A DNA stretch of 43,315 nt, taken from the NCBI GenBank assembly GCA_000771265.1, contig JDUB01000021.1, forward strand, positions 1-43,315, written 5' to 3'. Under the pieces are notes generated by a model. It had not been told where the DNA came from and did no database searches. It was given only the letters and a program-made list of their open reading frames with translations. Below are positions 1-7,270 of this stretch, piece after piece. Position 1 is the first letter of the stretch; each line of letters starts with the position of its first letter. Position numbers and translations under genes: made by a program. The stretch is from Bifidobacterium thermophilum DSM 20210. Its GTDB lineage: Bacteria > Actinomycetota > Actinomycetes > Actinomycetales > Bifidobacteriaceae.

Positions 1-798
1 GCTGGGCTTGAACCAGCGACCGTAACGGATATGCTCACTGGCACTGACCCCGGTTACGCGCCACGCAACACCAAGGCAAGGGAAATGCTCGCCAACGCGT
101 GGCAGGCGCGCCACCCCGGCGAGGACATCACCATGGCCGCCGAACGTGCTATCGGTCGTGTCACCGTCACCTACACCGCGCAGACCCCCGGACTAGATGA
201 CACGCTCGCCGCGTTCGCCAAGGCAGGCATTCCCGTGCGTGAACGGCGGCTCGAAGGGCAGGATGCCGCGGATTTTACCGCCGCGCACGGGGACACGTTC
301 AACGTCCAGCCTGACTACGGGGACGGGTGGGACGGTTACGACCCGGAACGCATCACCGACACCGTCATGCAGACCGCCGTCCTCTCCCCCGGCCAGGCCG
401 CCGACCAAATCGCCTACCTGCGCGACCAAGGGCTTCCCGAATCATCAGGAAGCGACAATCGCAGTACAGGCGACGAGCCCAGCAGCCTGTTCGAAGGTAG
501 TACCAACGAACTCGAGGATGCCGCACCCAGCAACACTGATAACGCCAATCAACCCACGAAGGTGGAAAAAGCGGCGGAAGCCATAGGGATGGATGATTCA
601 GGCGACCTGAGTACCGGGTCGGGGGCAGTCGAGCTCACCGATTGTGATGAGACACGCGATGACGATCCGCTTGCGGTGGGCGGGATCGACGGGCAGCTTA
701 GGGATTCTGGGCATCAGCAGCAGGAACGACACGCTGAAACAGTCGTAGATTCACGCATATTTGATGTGTCAGAGACAGTATCAGGCTTTTCGAAATGA
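1..798 (+). CDS. C-terminal part of an unidentified element protein (5' end outside window)
   Basis: The reading frame is open from base 1, upstream of the first ATG at 31, so this is probably the 3' end of a longer gene that starts outside the window. About the first 135 residues look folded, with 'ITDTVMQTAVLSPGQ' near the end. The rest is acidic, Ser/Asp/Gly-rich and low in complexity, like a disordered tail. I recognise no catalytic motif and cannot name a family. It is on the plus strand, opposite to the relaxase at 1208, with only a small gene between, so it probably belongs to the mobile-element backbone. The last ~30 codons, before the stop at 796-798, are less GC-rich than the start, which could mean an altered C-terminus. 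Confidence 0.6.
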   Translation, partial: AGLEPATVTDMLTGTDPGYAPRNTKAREMLANAWQARHPGEDITMAAERAIGRVTVTYTAQTPGLDDTLAAFAKAGIPVRERRLEGQDAADFTAAHGDTFNVQPDYGDGWDGYDPERITDTVMQTAVLSPGQAADQIAYLRDQGLPESSGSDNRSTGDEPSSLFEGSTNELEDAAPSNTDNANQPTKVEKAAEAIGMDDSGDLSTGSGAVELTDCDETRDDDPLAVGGIDGQLRDSGHQQQERHAETVVDSRIFDVSETVSGFSK

Positions 799-975
799 CT
801 TGGAGCAAAGCCCAAACATCCGTAGATGGACATGTCAACGACATCTCAAGATTCATGACATGAAATCACACTTTGAGTAACACAAAGAGTATACAAAAGT
901 GCGGAATTCCAACGTTTTGGAGACATTCCATGTCTTCGCTTCGGACTATGAAACATGTTCCGAAAGGAGTACATC

Positions 976-1182
976 ATGGGCATCGTGAACCGGAGGAAAT
1001 TGAAGAAACGCGCGAAGAGAGACAACAGCCTGCCTCACTCAATCACGCCCGCAATGATCGCCCGGGCGCAGAAGGCGATGGAACGGAATAAAGCCAAGAT
1101 TGACGATGGTGACACGTTCCGCGCGCATCAGAGCAGCAAGCGCACATCGCCGTCGAAAACCCACAACGGACTTTACGCCTGA
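976..1182 (+). CDS. small basic hypothetical protein (68 aa)
   Basis: A 68-residue Lys/Arg-rich protein beginning MGIVNRRKLKKRAKRD. I chose the ATG at 976 because AAAGGAG lies at 963-969 with 6-nt spacing; the in-frame ATG at 955 precedes that ribosome site. The charge pattern suggests a nucleic-acid-associated accessory protein, but no domain is recognisable. It converges on the relaxase gene, which ends at 1208 on the other strand, leaving a 25-nt gap with no clear intrinsic terminator. The 177 bases before it (799-975) hold no gene that I can see. Confidence 0.6.
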   Translation: MGIVNRRKLKKRAKRDNSLPHSITPAMIARAQKAMERNKAKIDDGDTFRAHQSSKRTSPSKTHNGLYA

Positions 1183-1207
1183 CCGACCGGCAACAGCATT
1201 TCGCCAG

Positions 1208-2521
1208 TTACCTACCAAGGGCTGAATCTTGGTCCGCCGTAGGTATCTGCATCATGAGGCCGTCGACCGTCTCAACTGATGTCGTTGCGCCAATCCCGTA
1301 TCGCTCCTGCAACATGTCGAACGTATGAAGCCCGTCTTTCAGTGCATTCCGATACGCATCCGGGTCTTCGGCCGACTTGAGTTGCAGAGCGACATGGAAC
1401 GCCTCGTCGATGATGCGTTCCAAGTCGCGGGTTGACAGGGCGGCAGGCTGACGCTCACGTCCGTCTTCCAAGAAGGGTTGTCTGTTTTCCATGCTTGCGC
1501 GCCATTCCTGTACGGCCAGCGCTTCGGAGCGCGGATCGGACATCCATGTCTTGCGCAGCGCTTTCAGCCGCAATCCGTCAGACAGGTCTTTCGCGCCGAC
1601 CCGTTCAACCCAGCCGTCCGCGCTCCGCCATGTGATCCGGTAGCCAGTCACTTGGTTGGGATTCCGGAAATCATCCTTGCCGGTACCGCGCCTGAGGAAC
1701 GGGTCAATCATGAGCCCTTCTCGGCGTACGCGTCGGATGAATTCGTCCTCGCTTTTGGATGCGGCGGCACAAGCCTCCACGATGAGCGCGACATGCTGCC
1801 GGGGCATGGTCTCTGCGGCAACTCCGGCAATCAGCCGGGTCCTCTCACGCCGTGATAATGTGTTCCAGCCGGCATGGTCTTGTCGTGCTTTCCATTCAGC
1901 CCAGTGCCGCCATTGCTCCCAACGGTAGCGAGCCGACTGACGGGTATCCGAACGGGCGAGCTGCACCAGTTCCGGTCTCTCCCGTTCCATCGCGCGGCAA
2001 GACCGTTGGGCGCGCTTCATGTCATTCCACGTGTCCAGCCAGCCGTCATGCGACGCAAGCTGCACCATGAGATGCACATGGTCGTTGCCGCCGCGTGACA
2101 ACCCGTGTCGCACCGCCAGCCAAGTGACGCCTTCATCGTCGGGATCCATGCCCATTCTCGTCAGATAATCACGGACGATATCCTCCCACTCCTGATCGGT
2201 ATGGATTCTTTGTCCCGCCTTGATGGACAGCGAGCAATGCCACACTCTGTCCTTGCCTTCACGATGTTCCGGATTCTGCGAGCCCCGCCGGTCGCGCGGC
2301 ATCGGCTCACCAGCGGCGGAACGCTCCGCGTACCGCCGGTCGAACCGTCTGCCAATCTGGGCATACGATTCACGTGGATATCCATCGAAGTCGAACGCAT
2401 CCAACAGATCGCCGCTCGCGCACACCGCATGCTGATCAGCATGCTCATTGAACCGGCCAGGGCCGAACAAGTAGCAAACGAGTCCTGCGGGATTAGAACC
2501 ACGACTGATTTTCGGAATCAT
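1208..2521 (-). CDS. relaxase/mobilization nuclease (MobA/VirD2-like)
   Basis: Relaxase that would nick oriT and carry the transferred strand covalently on a tyrosine. The protein begins MIPKISRGSNPAGLV, the usual opening of actinobacterial relaxases, and carries the metal-binding histidine motif GGNDHVHLMVQL about residues 145-160. The rest is Arg/Trp-rich and helical. I favour the ATG at 2521 because it matches the family N-terminus; a GTG at 2563 would add 14 residues. Neither has a good ribosome site, which is odd for a gene normally coupled to mobC. The matching MobC-like gene lies at 21800-22171 on the same strand, so about 19 kb of defence cargo separates two genes that are usually adjacent. 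The C-terminus is short for some family members but shows no obvious break. Confidence 0.85.
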   Translation of the reverse strand: MIPKISRGSNPAGLVCYLFGPGRFNEHADQHAVCASGDLLDAFDFDGYPRESYAQIGRRFDRRYAERSAAGEPMPRDRRGSQNPEHREGKDRVWHCSLSIKAGQRIHTDQEWEDIVRDYLTRMGMDPDDEGVTWLAVRHGLSRGGNDHVHLMVQLASHDGWLDTWNDMKRAQRSCRAMERERPELVQLARSDTRQSARYRWEQWRHWAEWKARQDHAGWNTLSRRERTRLIAGVAAETMPRQHVALIVEACAAASKSEDEFIRRVRREGLMIDPFLRRGTGKDDFRNPNQVTGYRITWRSADGWVERVGAKDLSDGLRLKALRKTWMSDPRSEALAVQEWRASMENRQPFLEDGRERQPAALSTRDLERIIDEAFHVALQLKSAEDPDAYRNALKDGLHTFDMLQERYGIGATTSVETVDGLMMQIPTADQDSALGR

Positions 2522-2563
2522 ATAGGAAGTATCGGCACGAGCAACTTTCCCAGCATGATTCAC

Positions 2564-3255
2564 AATCTACCGATTGTTAAACGCCGACCTGCACCATGCG
2601 AATGAAAGAGAAGGAAAAAAGCATCACGCCCACCTCGCTATTCGTACCCGTTTGGCCACCCATCCCAAATATGGCAGGCTCGTTTCAAAAAGCCAGACGA
2701 TGAACCGAACAGCGTATCACCATCATGCTCGGCATCCGAACAACCAGACGTCATGCCCCTCTCACACTTGACAACTCCGAAACCCCGGGCAAAATACTCT
2801 CGTTCCGATTGACGCCTCTCATCATCTTGGATGACGAACAAGACATGGTTCATGAAACAAGCGGCGCAACCGTGCTCCATCATCACTCGCAATCACTCGA
2901 TGGGCAGATACCTTTTCGATATTGACAGGCATGAATCCGAAAAACCAAACCAGGCTAGAGAATGTGGTCGGAGAACAACAGCAACGTAGCCCAGAGGGAT
3001 TGACACGCATTACAGCATTGCAAACACTGCTCTTGTGCGCATATTTCAAAGAAATCGCCACGACGCCAGCCGCTGATCCCCGCACAATAAGGTAAGGACA
3101 CCAATGCCAACAGTTAAGTCAGGACGGCCTTGGTGGGACAGAATCGACATGCCGTAGCGCGATTGCTTTCAATCGGAAAACGGAAACCGGACGAAACGAG
3201 TCACGCACAATGCCCGGGCGGGAACCCGTGATGTTTGCGCGCAATTCGGGTTAAC
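2564..3255. other. non-coding cargo edge between relaxase and NYN gene
   Basis: About 690 bases with only short overlapping open frames on both strands (for example 2638-2892 and 2822-3085 minus), none with a good ribosome site or a recognisable domain. It includes AT-richer patches next to the relaxase start. It is probably the left scar of the insertion that parted mobC from the relaxase. I found no clear insertion-sequence end. Confidence 0.4.
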
Positions 3256-4362
3256 TTAAGAAAAGTGTGTTTTCTTTCCTCGGGATTTCAGACTGACTCT
3301 CTGGCCGTTCACCTCGACCGACGGGATTTTGCGGTTTAAATAGACGGAAAACCGCGTGACGCCGCTCTTTCGAATGGTCGCGTCGAGGTTAGGGATTAAG
3401 TCCTGCAGCTCAATCTTTAGCATGCTGGTGTTCATATCGGCGGTGTTATGCCGCGCAAAGATCGACTGGATCTGCTTCTCTACCTCCGTGTCCGGGGTGC
3501 TCTTTAAGGTCACCCAGACCACGTTGTGCCGGTTTGTCACCTGGAGCGAGGGCAAGTCCGTCAAGAACTCCGAGAGCTTGCTGTAATGATAGTTCCGGAT
3601 ATCGAAATCCGGGAAGATCTTCACAAGGCGGGAACCGATGTTGGCACCTGTCTCCTTGCCGTCTGCGGAGTTGTCTGTGATCATCTTGACGATCGCCGCC
3701 TCGATGTCGGAGAGCGTCGTGATGCCGGCATTCTCATCGTCACCCTCCGCGGAGGCAGGAGCTGGCGGAAGCTCCTGAAGGGCAGGCTGTGTCGGGGTCT
3801 TTGTCTTTTTCGTCTCCGGCGTCTTCGTTGCCTTTTTCGTCTCCGCCTTCTCCGTTGTATTATTCTTCTTTGCGCCTTGGGAAGCGCGGCGCGCCGTGTC
3901 CTCGGCGTCCTCCTCGCTGCTCTCGATGACATCGAGGAATATAAACCTCTCACAGGAGACGCGGAAGGCCTCCGGCGTCTTCTTCTCGCCCATGCCGATG
4001 ACAGTCATGCCCGCCTCGCGAAGGCGCGTTGCCAGCCGGTTGAAATCCCCGTCGCTTGAGACGATGCAGAAGCCCTGCACCTTGCCCTCGTAAAGGATGT
4101 CCATCGCATCGATGATCAGGCCAATGTCTGAGGCGTTCTTTCCCGGGGTATTGTTGGGCTGCATGATCGGCGTTAAGGAGTACTTTGCCGCCTGATTGAA
4201 CCAGCTGCGCAACCCCTCCTGCGTCCAGTCGCCGTACATGCGGCGGATGGTAATCTTCCCGTACCTGGACAGCTCCGAGAGGATTGCAGAAATGTATTTC
4301 GCACTGATGTTGTCGGCATCGATCAGCAACGCGATATTAATATCTTTTTCTTCTGCCTCCAT
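3256..4362 (-). CDS. NYN-domain (PIN-like) nuclease with C-terminal OST-HTH/LOTUS domain
   Basis: Residues 8-150 match the NYN/LabA (DUF88) fold. It starts 'INIALLIDADNIS' with the first acidic metal ligands, then 'DIGLIIDAMDIL' and 'FCIVSSDGDFNRLATRLRE' with the later acidic residues, so a PIN-like RNase active site looks complete. A low-complexity Lys/Thr/Pro linker (about 160-205) leads to an OST-HTH/LOTUS module about residues 215-285 (ITTLSDIEAAIVKMI) and a second possible one at the C-terminus. Bacterial proteins of this type are thought to cut or bind RNA, and some sit in defence loci. The gene is divergent from the truncated apt at 4494 and its codon use is unlike the relaxase, suggesting import. 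The upstream ribosome site is weak (AGAGAGA, distant). Confidence 0.85.
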   Translation of the reverse strand: MEAEEKDINIALLIDADNISAKYISAILSELSRYGKITIRRMYGDWTQEGLRSWFNQAAKYSLTPIMQPNNTPGKNASDIGLIIDAMDILYEGKVQGFCIVSSDGDFNRLATRLREAGMTVIGMGEKKTPEAFRVSCERFIFLDVIESSEEDAEDTARRASQGAKKNNTTEKAETKKATKTPETKKTKTPTQPALQELPPAPASAEGDDENAGITTLSDIEAAIVKMITDNSADGKETGANIGSRLVKIFPDFDIRNYHYSKLSEFLTDLPSLQVTNRHNVVWVTLKSTPDTEVEKQIQSIFARHNTADMNTSMLKIELQDLIPNLDATIRKSGVTRFSVYLNRKIPSVEVNGQRVSLKSRGKKTHFS

Positions 4363-4493
4363 AAAGTTTTGTCTGTCTCTCTTTCCTGTGGCTTTGCGGT
4401 CTTATTCTGCGGTATAACAGCTTTTGTTCAGCTGTGTGCAGAAAACGACAGCACAAGTATAAGTGATTTTTAGGCGCAATGCCACGACAAATG
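4363..4493. promoter_or_regulatory. divergent intergenic region between NYN gene and truncated apt
   Basis: About 130 bases between two divergent starts must hold promoters for both. The stretch around 4440-4480 is AT-rich. No operator or confident -35/-10 pair is evident. Confidence 0.3.
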
Positions 4494-4786
4494 ATGAAGA
4501 CTCTGGATACCTATCTGAAAACCATTCCCGGTTTTCCGCGCCCCGGCATGCAGTTTCGGGACATCTCCCCGCTCCTTGCAGACCCGGACGGGCTTTGCCT
4601 TGCGGTGGACACCCTGGAGGACAAGGGAAAAAATGTGTCCTATGATGTCCTTTGCGGTGCCGAGTCGAGGGGCTTTGTCTTTGCCGCCCCGATCGCCCGT
4701 GACCTTCACAGGGGCCTGATCCTGATCCGCAAGAAGGGAAAGCTCCCCGGAAAGATCATCGAAGCCAACTACGACCTCGAGTACAC
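4494..4786 (+). pseudogene. apt: adenine phosphoribosyltransferase, truncated after ~97 residues
   Basis: The frame starting MKTLDTYLKTIPGFPRPG at 4494 is a textbook Apt N-terminus (AMP from adenine and PRPP; purine salvage). It continues through 'DVLCGAESRGFVFAAPIA' and 'LIRKKGKLPGK' to 'DLEYT', then homology stops. The PRPP-binding loop, the adenine-site C-terminal half and about 75 residues are missing. From about 4787 the DNA is the 3' half of an IS256-type transposase in another frame, so a hybrid 272-residue frame results; its last part is not Apt. It cannot be an active enzyme. Its sequence looks Firmicutes-like, as does the NYN gene opposite, so the two may have arrived together. Confidence 0.85.
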
Positions 4787-5220
4787 AGGCCGGCATCCGC
4801 CAGGAACTCACCGAGATGTCCGACTGCAAGACCCTCGAGGAGGCGCGGCAACGCAAGGACCGGATCGTGGCCGACTACCGGGACGTGGCCGAACAGGCCG
4901 CCACCTGCCTGGACGAGGGGTTCGAATCCGCGACGGGCGTGATGCAGCTGCCCGCGGGCATGCGCGCGTACATGCGCACCAACAACCACCTCGAACGCCT
5001 CAACCGGGAGATCAAACGCCGCACCCGCGTCATCGGCGTGTTCCCGAACACCGACGCGGCCGTGCGCATGGCCGGGTCCGTGCTCATCGAGCAGAACCGG
5101 CTCGCGCAGGCCCGCAAGGCGATTTTCTCCGAGGAGACCTACCGCAAACTCATGCAATCCGACACCGTCGCCAGGCTCAGGGACATCGCCCGCGAACAGG
5201 CCATGCTCCGCGCCGCCTGA
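4787..5220 (+). pseudogene. IS256/Mutator-family transposase, C-terminal ~140 residues
   Basis: Reads '..AGIRQELTEMSDCKTLEEAR' and on to the family hallmark block 'RTNNHLERLNREIKRRTRV', containing the last catalytic glutamate region, then 'VIGVFPNTDAAVRM'. Full IS256 transposases are about 400 residues, so roughly two thirds is missing, including the first two acidic residues of the DDE triad. The ATG at 4816 is internal and not a natural start. It is GC-rich, like the bifidobacterial backbone and unlike the apt piece it is joined to. Confidence 0.85.
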
Positions 5221-5266
5221 CCGACGCGACACACCCACAAAACCGCAACACGAAGCCAAAACCCAA

Positions 5267-5292
5267 ATTACACACAAAAACGGACTTGACCC
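5267..5292. repeat. right terminal inverted repeat of the IS256-type remnant
   Basis: Sequence ending ACAAAAACGGACTTGACCC matches the usual outer end of IS256-group elements (reverse complement begins GGGTCAAGTCCG). It lies about 46 bases after the transposase stop, the expected distance. No partner copy exists at the left end because that end is deleted. Confidence 0.7.
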
Positions 5293-5681
5293 TTTGAATT
5301 GTTTCCCTACGATGTCTAAGGCATTACAACAGAGGATTTCATACCAATAAAAGACCAATGATACCGTCTATGACCAGTTCATTTCCGTGATGAGCAGACC
5401 AAAACAGACCAGCATGGATACTCATTTCGGCTCGAATATTCTCGAGGAGCCAAGCATTGCATGAATTGTCAACACTGCATCGCGGGATACTTGTACCCGA
5501 GGTATCGCAACATCTACAGCCGACGCTGAAAAACGCAGCCGCAAATAGTCGGCTTCCCATCGAGAGTGACAGACGGATGAGTAGCAGAGTGTGCAATTAT
5601 CATCTCGGGCTAGCCTCACGAACAGTCTTAGACGGCAATCCCATCCGAGCCGAACATCAACATCACATATCCCGCGAGCAA
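5293..5681. other. non-coding stretch after the IS remnant
   Basis: About 390 bases. Open frames on the minus strand (5339-5596 and 5422-5619) overlap in different frames, lack ribosome sites and show no domain. Probably decayed DNA flanking the IS; nothing else identified. Confidence 0.35.
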
Positions 5682-5927
5682 TTATTCACTCTCATCATCC
5701 AACGACCTCATCCACTTCACCCATTCCAACGGAGAACGCAGCGGATCAGGCTCACCATCGTCATTATCACTGAAATCCAGTGCCATCCCCGTCAATCGGA
5801 CTTCACATTTTGAAGCCACCGAAAAATCCGCGAATCCACTTCTCTGATTCCACCACGATAAATCGCCTCCAGGCACCGGCATCGGGTTGTCATCAAAGTA
5901 TTCGTCAAGCACGAATCGATGTTTCAT
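5682..5927 (-). CDS. hypothetical acidic protein (81 aa)
   Basis: Starts MKHRFVLDEYFDDNPMP; the ATG at 5927 has AAGGCGAG a few bases upstream, better than the longer frame from 5954. The protein is acidic and Trp-rich (GGDLSWWNQRSG, PLEWVKWMRSL) and has no membrane segment or recognised domain. It follows the LexA-boxed gene at 6061-6375 on the same strand after a 133-base gap, so the two could be co-transcribed. Its size and acidity would suit an antitoxin, immunity or inhibitor protein, but that is a guess. Confidence 0.55.
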   Translation of the reverse strand: MKHRFVLDEYFDDNPMPVPGGDLSWWNQRSGFADFSVASKCEVRLTGMALDFSDNDDGEPDPLRSPLEWVKWMRSLDDESE

Positions 5928-6060
5928 CTTCACTCGCCTTCGCTCCGCTGGCACAAGTCACTTATGACACTGTCAGAAACCGTCAGAGGAATCGAGCCGC
6001 TCACGAAAATGTGGTCAAAAGATGAATTCAGGATTGCTTGACTTCAATGATGCGGATAAC

Positions 6061-6375
6061 TCACCCTCCGTAATACGACCAATCAAGGTCGCATTCCCCA
6101 TAATCCCGCGACCAGCCACCATTCCCGGAGGTGTCCTCACGCTCTTTCTCATACGTCATCTGTCCAAACGGGATTTCAGGGATATATCGACCAGTGACGC
6201 GCATCTGCCGTCCACGCTCAATCTTCAACAACTGAAGGAAATACCGGCCAGCAGCACCCGCAGGAACCGTCACTTTAAACGGTCGGCCTTCCGCAAGTCG
6301 CTTGATATACACCGGCGCCAACCGGTTGAGCCTCCGCTTCTCGAACTCATCGAACATGCCATGTTTGCTTGCCAT
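6061..6375 (-). CDS. hypothetical 104-aa protein under a LexA box
   Basis: Starts MASKHGMFDEFEKRRLNRL. The N-terminal half is basic and helical (PVYIKRLAEGRPFKVTVPAG) and the C-terminus is acidic and aromatic (GECDLDWSYYGG). No known family is recognised. A perfect 16-bp actinobacterial LexA operator ends 22 bases upstream of the ATG, so expression is probably induced by DNA damage. There is no strong ribosome site, and an alternative start at the internal Met7 is possible. It lies directly downstream of the decayed vsr and the DISARM operon on the same strand, but has its own control. A DNA-repair, toxin or phage-derived role would fit SOS control; none can be shown. Confidence 0.6.
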   Translation of the reverse strand: MASKHGMFDEFEKRRLNRLAPVYIKRLAEGRPFKVTVPAGAAGRYFLQLLKIERGRQMRVTGRYIPEIPFGQMTYEKEREDTSGNGGWSRDYGECDLDWSYYGG

Positions 6376-6396
6376 GGAGCCTAATTTATCACATAC

Positions 6397-6412
6397 TCGA
6401 ACATATGTTCGA
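6397..6412. promoter_or_regulatory. LexA (SOS) box
   Basis: TCGAACATATGTTCGA is a perfect 16-bp palindrome matching the actinobacterial SOS operator consensus TCGAAC-N4-GTTCGA. It sits 22 bases upstream of the start of the 104-residue gene (minus strand), where repressor would block the promoter. Confidence 0.8.
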
Positions 6413-6426
6413 ATACAATGAGATAC

Positions 6427-6607
6427 TCAAACAAGGATGGTATCCAACTGTACGGTATTTTGAAACATGATGCCCAGCTTGTCAGGATATCGACTGTCGT
6501 TCTTGCGGTACCTGCATTCTTTCGAGAAGGTACTTCCCGTGTATGCACAACATGTTGAGATGCCGCTGTTCCTTCGTCAAAACGTCCGACACCGGCATCA
6601 CCTCCAT
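6427..6607 (-). pseudogene. vsr: very-short-patch repair endonuclease Vsr, decayed
   Basis: Minus strand from ATG 6607: MEVMPVSDVLTKEQRHLNM is the conserved Vsr N-terminus (usually '..DVLTKEQRxxNMSRIRGKDT'). The frame stops at 6482, but a second frame in the same DNA continues as 'CRYRKNDSRYPDKLGIMF', the Vsr 'YRYRKN..LPGKPDIV' region, to a stop at 6427. So the gene has a frameshift and has lost its catalytic second half (usual length about 140-150). Vsr nicks T:G mismatches left by deamination of 5-methylcytosine and usually accompanies C5 methyltransferases. That fits the drmMII-type gene heading this operon. It starts 4 bases after the drmC stop, so it was the last operon gene. Confidence 0.75.
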
Positions 6608-6610
6608 GCG

Positions 6611-7270
6611 TCACACTTCTCTGAATATCTTCTTAAAGATAAGCTGCGTCATCACTTCGTCAAGCTGTTTTGCCGTATGTTCTGACTCAATCAATGCTCC
6701 AAGTTCGATGTTGCCCTGCTGACCGTGATATGACAGGTTTGCGGAGGTTATCAGCGTCTGCCTCATATCCACGGAGATGACCTTGGCATGAAGAGCCGCC
6801 ATCTTGTCTTCCTCATTGCTGTAGTCATATATCTGAAGAAAGCGCCCTTTGTAGCGGAGCAGTTTGTCGACATCCGGCTGCTTCTCAACGTTGTTGATGA
6901 AAAATTTGACGAATACGCCTTTCTGGCTCTTTTCGATGATGGTGTCTGTCAGTTCGGAGAAATATGAGGAAAGGGAGTATCCGGTTATCAGGATGTTTCT
7001 TTTCGCTCCTTCGAGCAGGGACTGGACAACGGTCATTGTCGGCTTTGCGTTGATTCTGAACGACGGCGGCGCGGTCACGACAAGAGAAACCTTCTCAGTG
7101 TTTTCCGTGGTCAGAGCAGCACAGATTGTCGCAGCTATTTCCGCGCAATCTGCCGATGACAGGCCTAGGTATTGCCGGTGCAGGATATCTGCGGCATTGT
7201 CGGTACCGTTGGCGGCATCTGCCTTTATCGTATTCAGCAGTATTTCCCTTTTCAAATCTCCACCTGACAC
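6611..7270 (-). CDS. drmC: DISARM protein DrmC, phospholipase D-like
   Basis: 219 residues with a single HKD (PLD) motif: 'ALHAKVISVD' about residue 156, followed by 'LITSANLSYHGQQGNIELG', the usual His/Lys/Asn arrangement. 'ILITGYSLSSYFSEL' about residues 93-107 marks the first strand. PLD proteins with one motif dimerise into a nuclease or phosphodiesterase. In DISARM this is the third core gene, after drmA and drmB, as here. The frame starts with GTG at 7270 and overlaps drmB by 19 bases. A TTG at the drmB stop is an alternative start. Confidence 0.85.
   Translation of the reverse strand: MSGGDLKREILLNTIKADAANGTDNAADILHRQYLGLSSADCAEIAATICAALTTENTEKVSLVVTAPPSFRINAKPTMTVVQSLLEGAKRNILITGYSLSSYFSELTDTIIEKSQKGVFVKFFINNVEKQPDVDKLLRYKGRFLQIYDYSNEEDKMAALHAKVISVDMRQTLITSANLSYHGQQGNIELGALIESEHTAKQLDEVMTQLIFKKIFREV

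Larger units (their letters stand above)
4787..5292 (+). mobile_element. 3' remnant of an IS256-family insertion sequence
   Basis: The left end and the 5' half of the transposase are gone; the right part, including the terminal repeat, remains. The left boundary is the break in apt at about 4787 and the right boundary is the terminal repeat at 5267-5292. It cannot move by itself. It marks a recombination or deletion junction at the left flank of the defence cargo. Confidence 0.8.

Noticed and set aside
1213..1232. ACCAAG/CTTGGT hairpin as a terminator between convergent genes
   Set aside because: Only six base pairs, inside the relaxase coding end and without a T-run.
6381..6614. 77-residue minus-strand frame between drmC and the LexA-boxed gene
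   Set aside because: The other two frames carry recognisable Vsr blocks, so this one is incidental.
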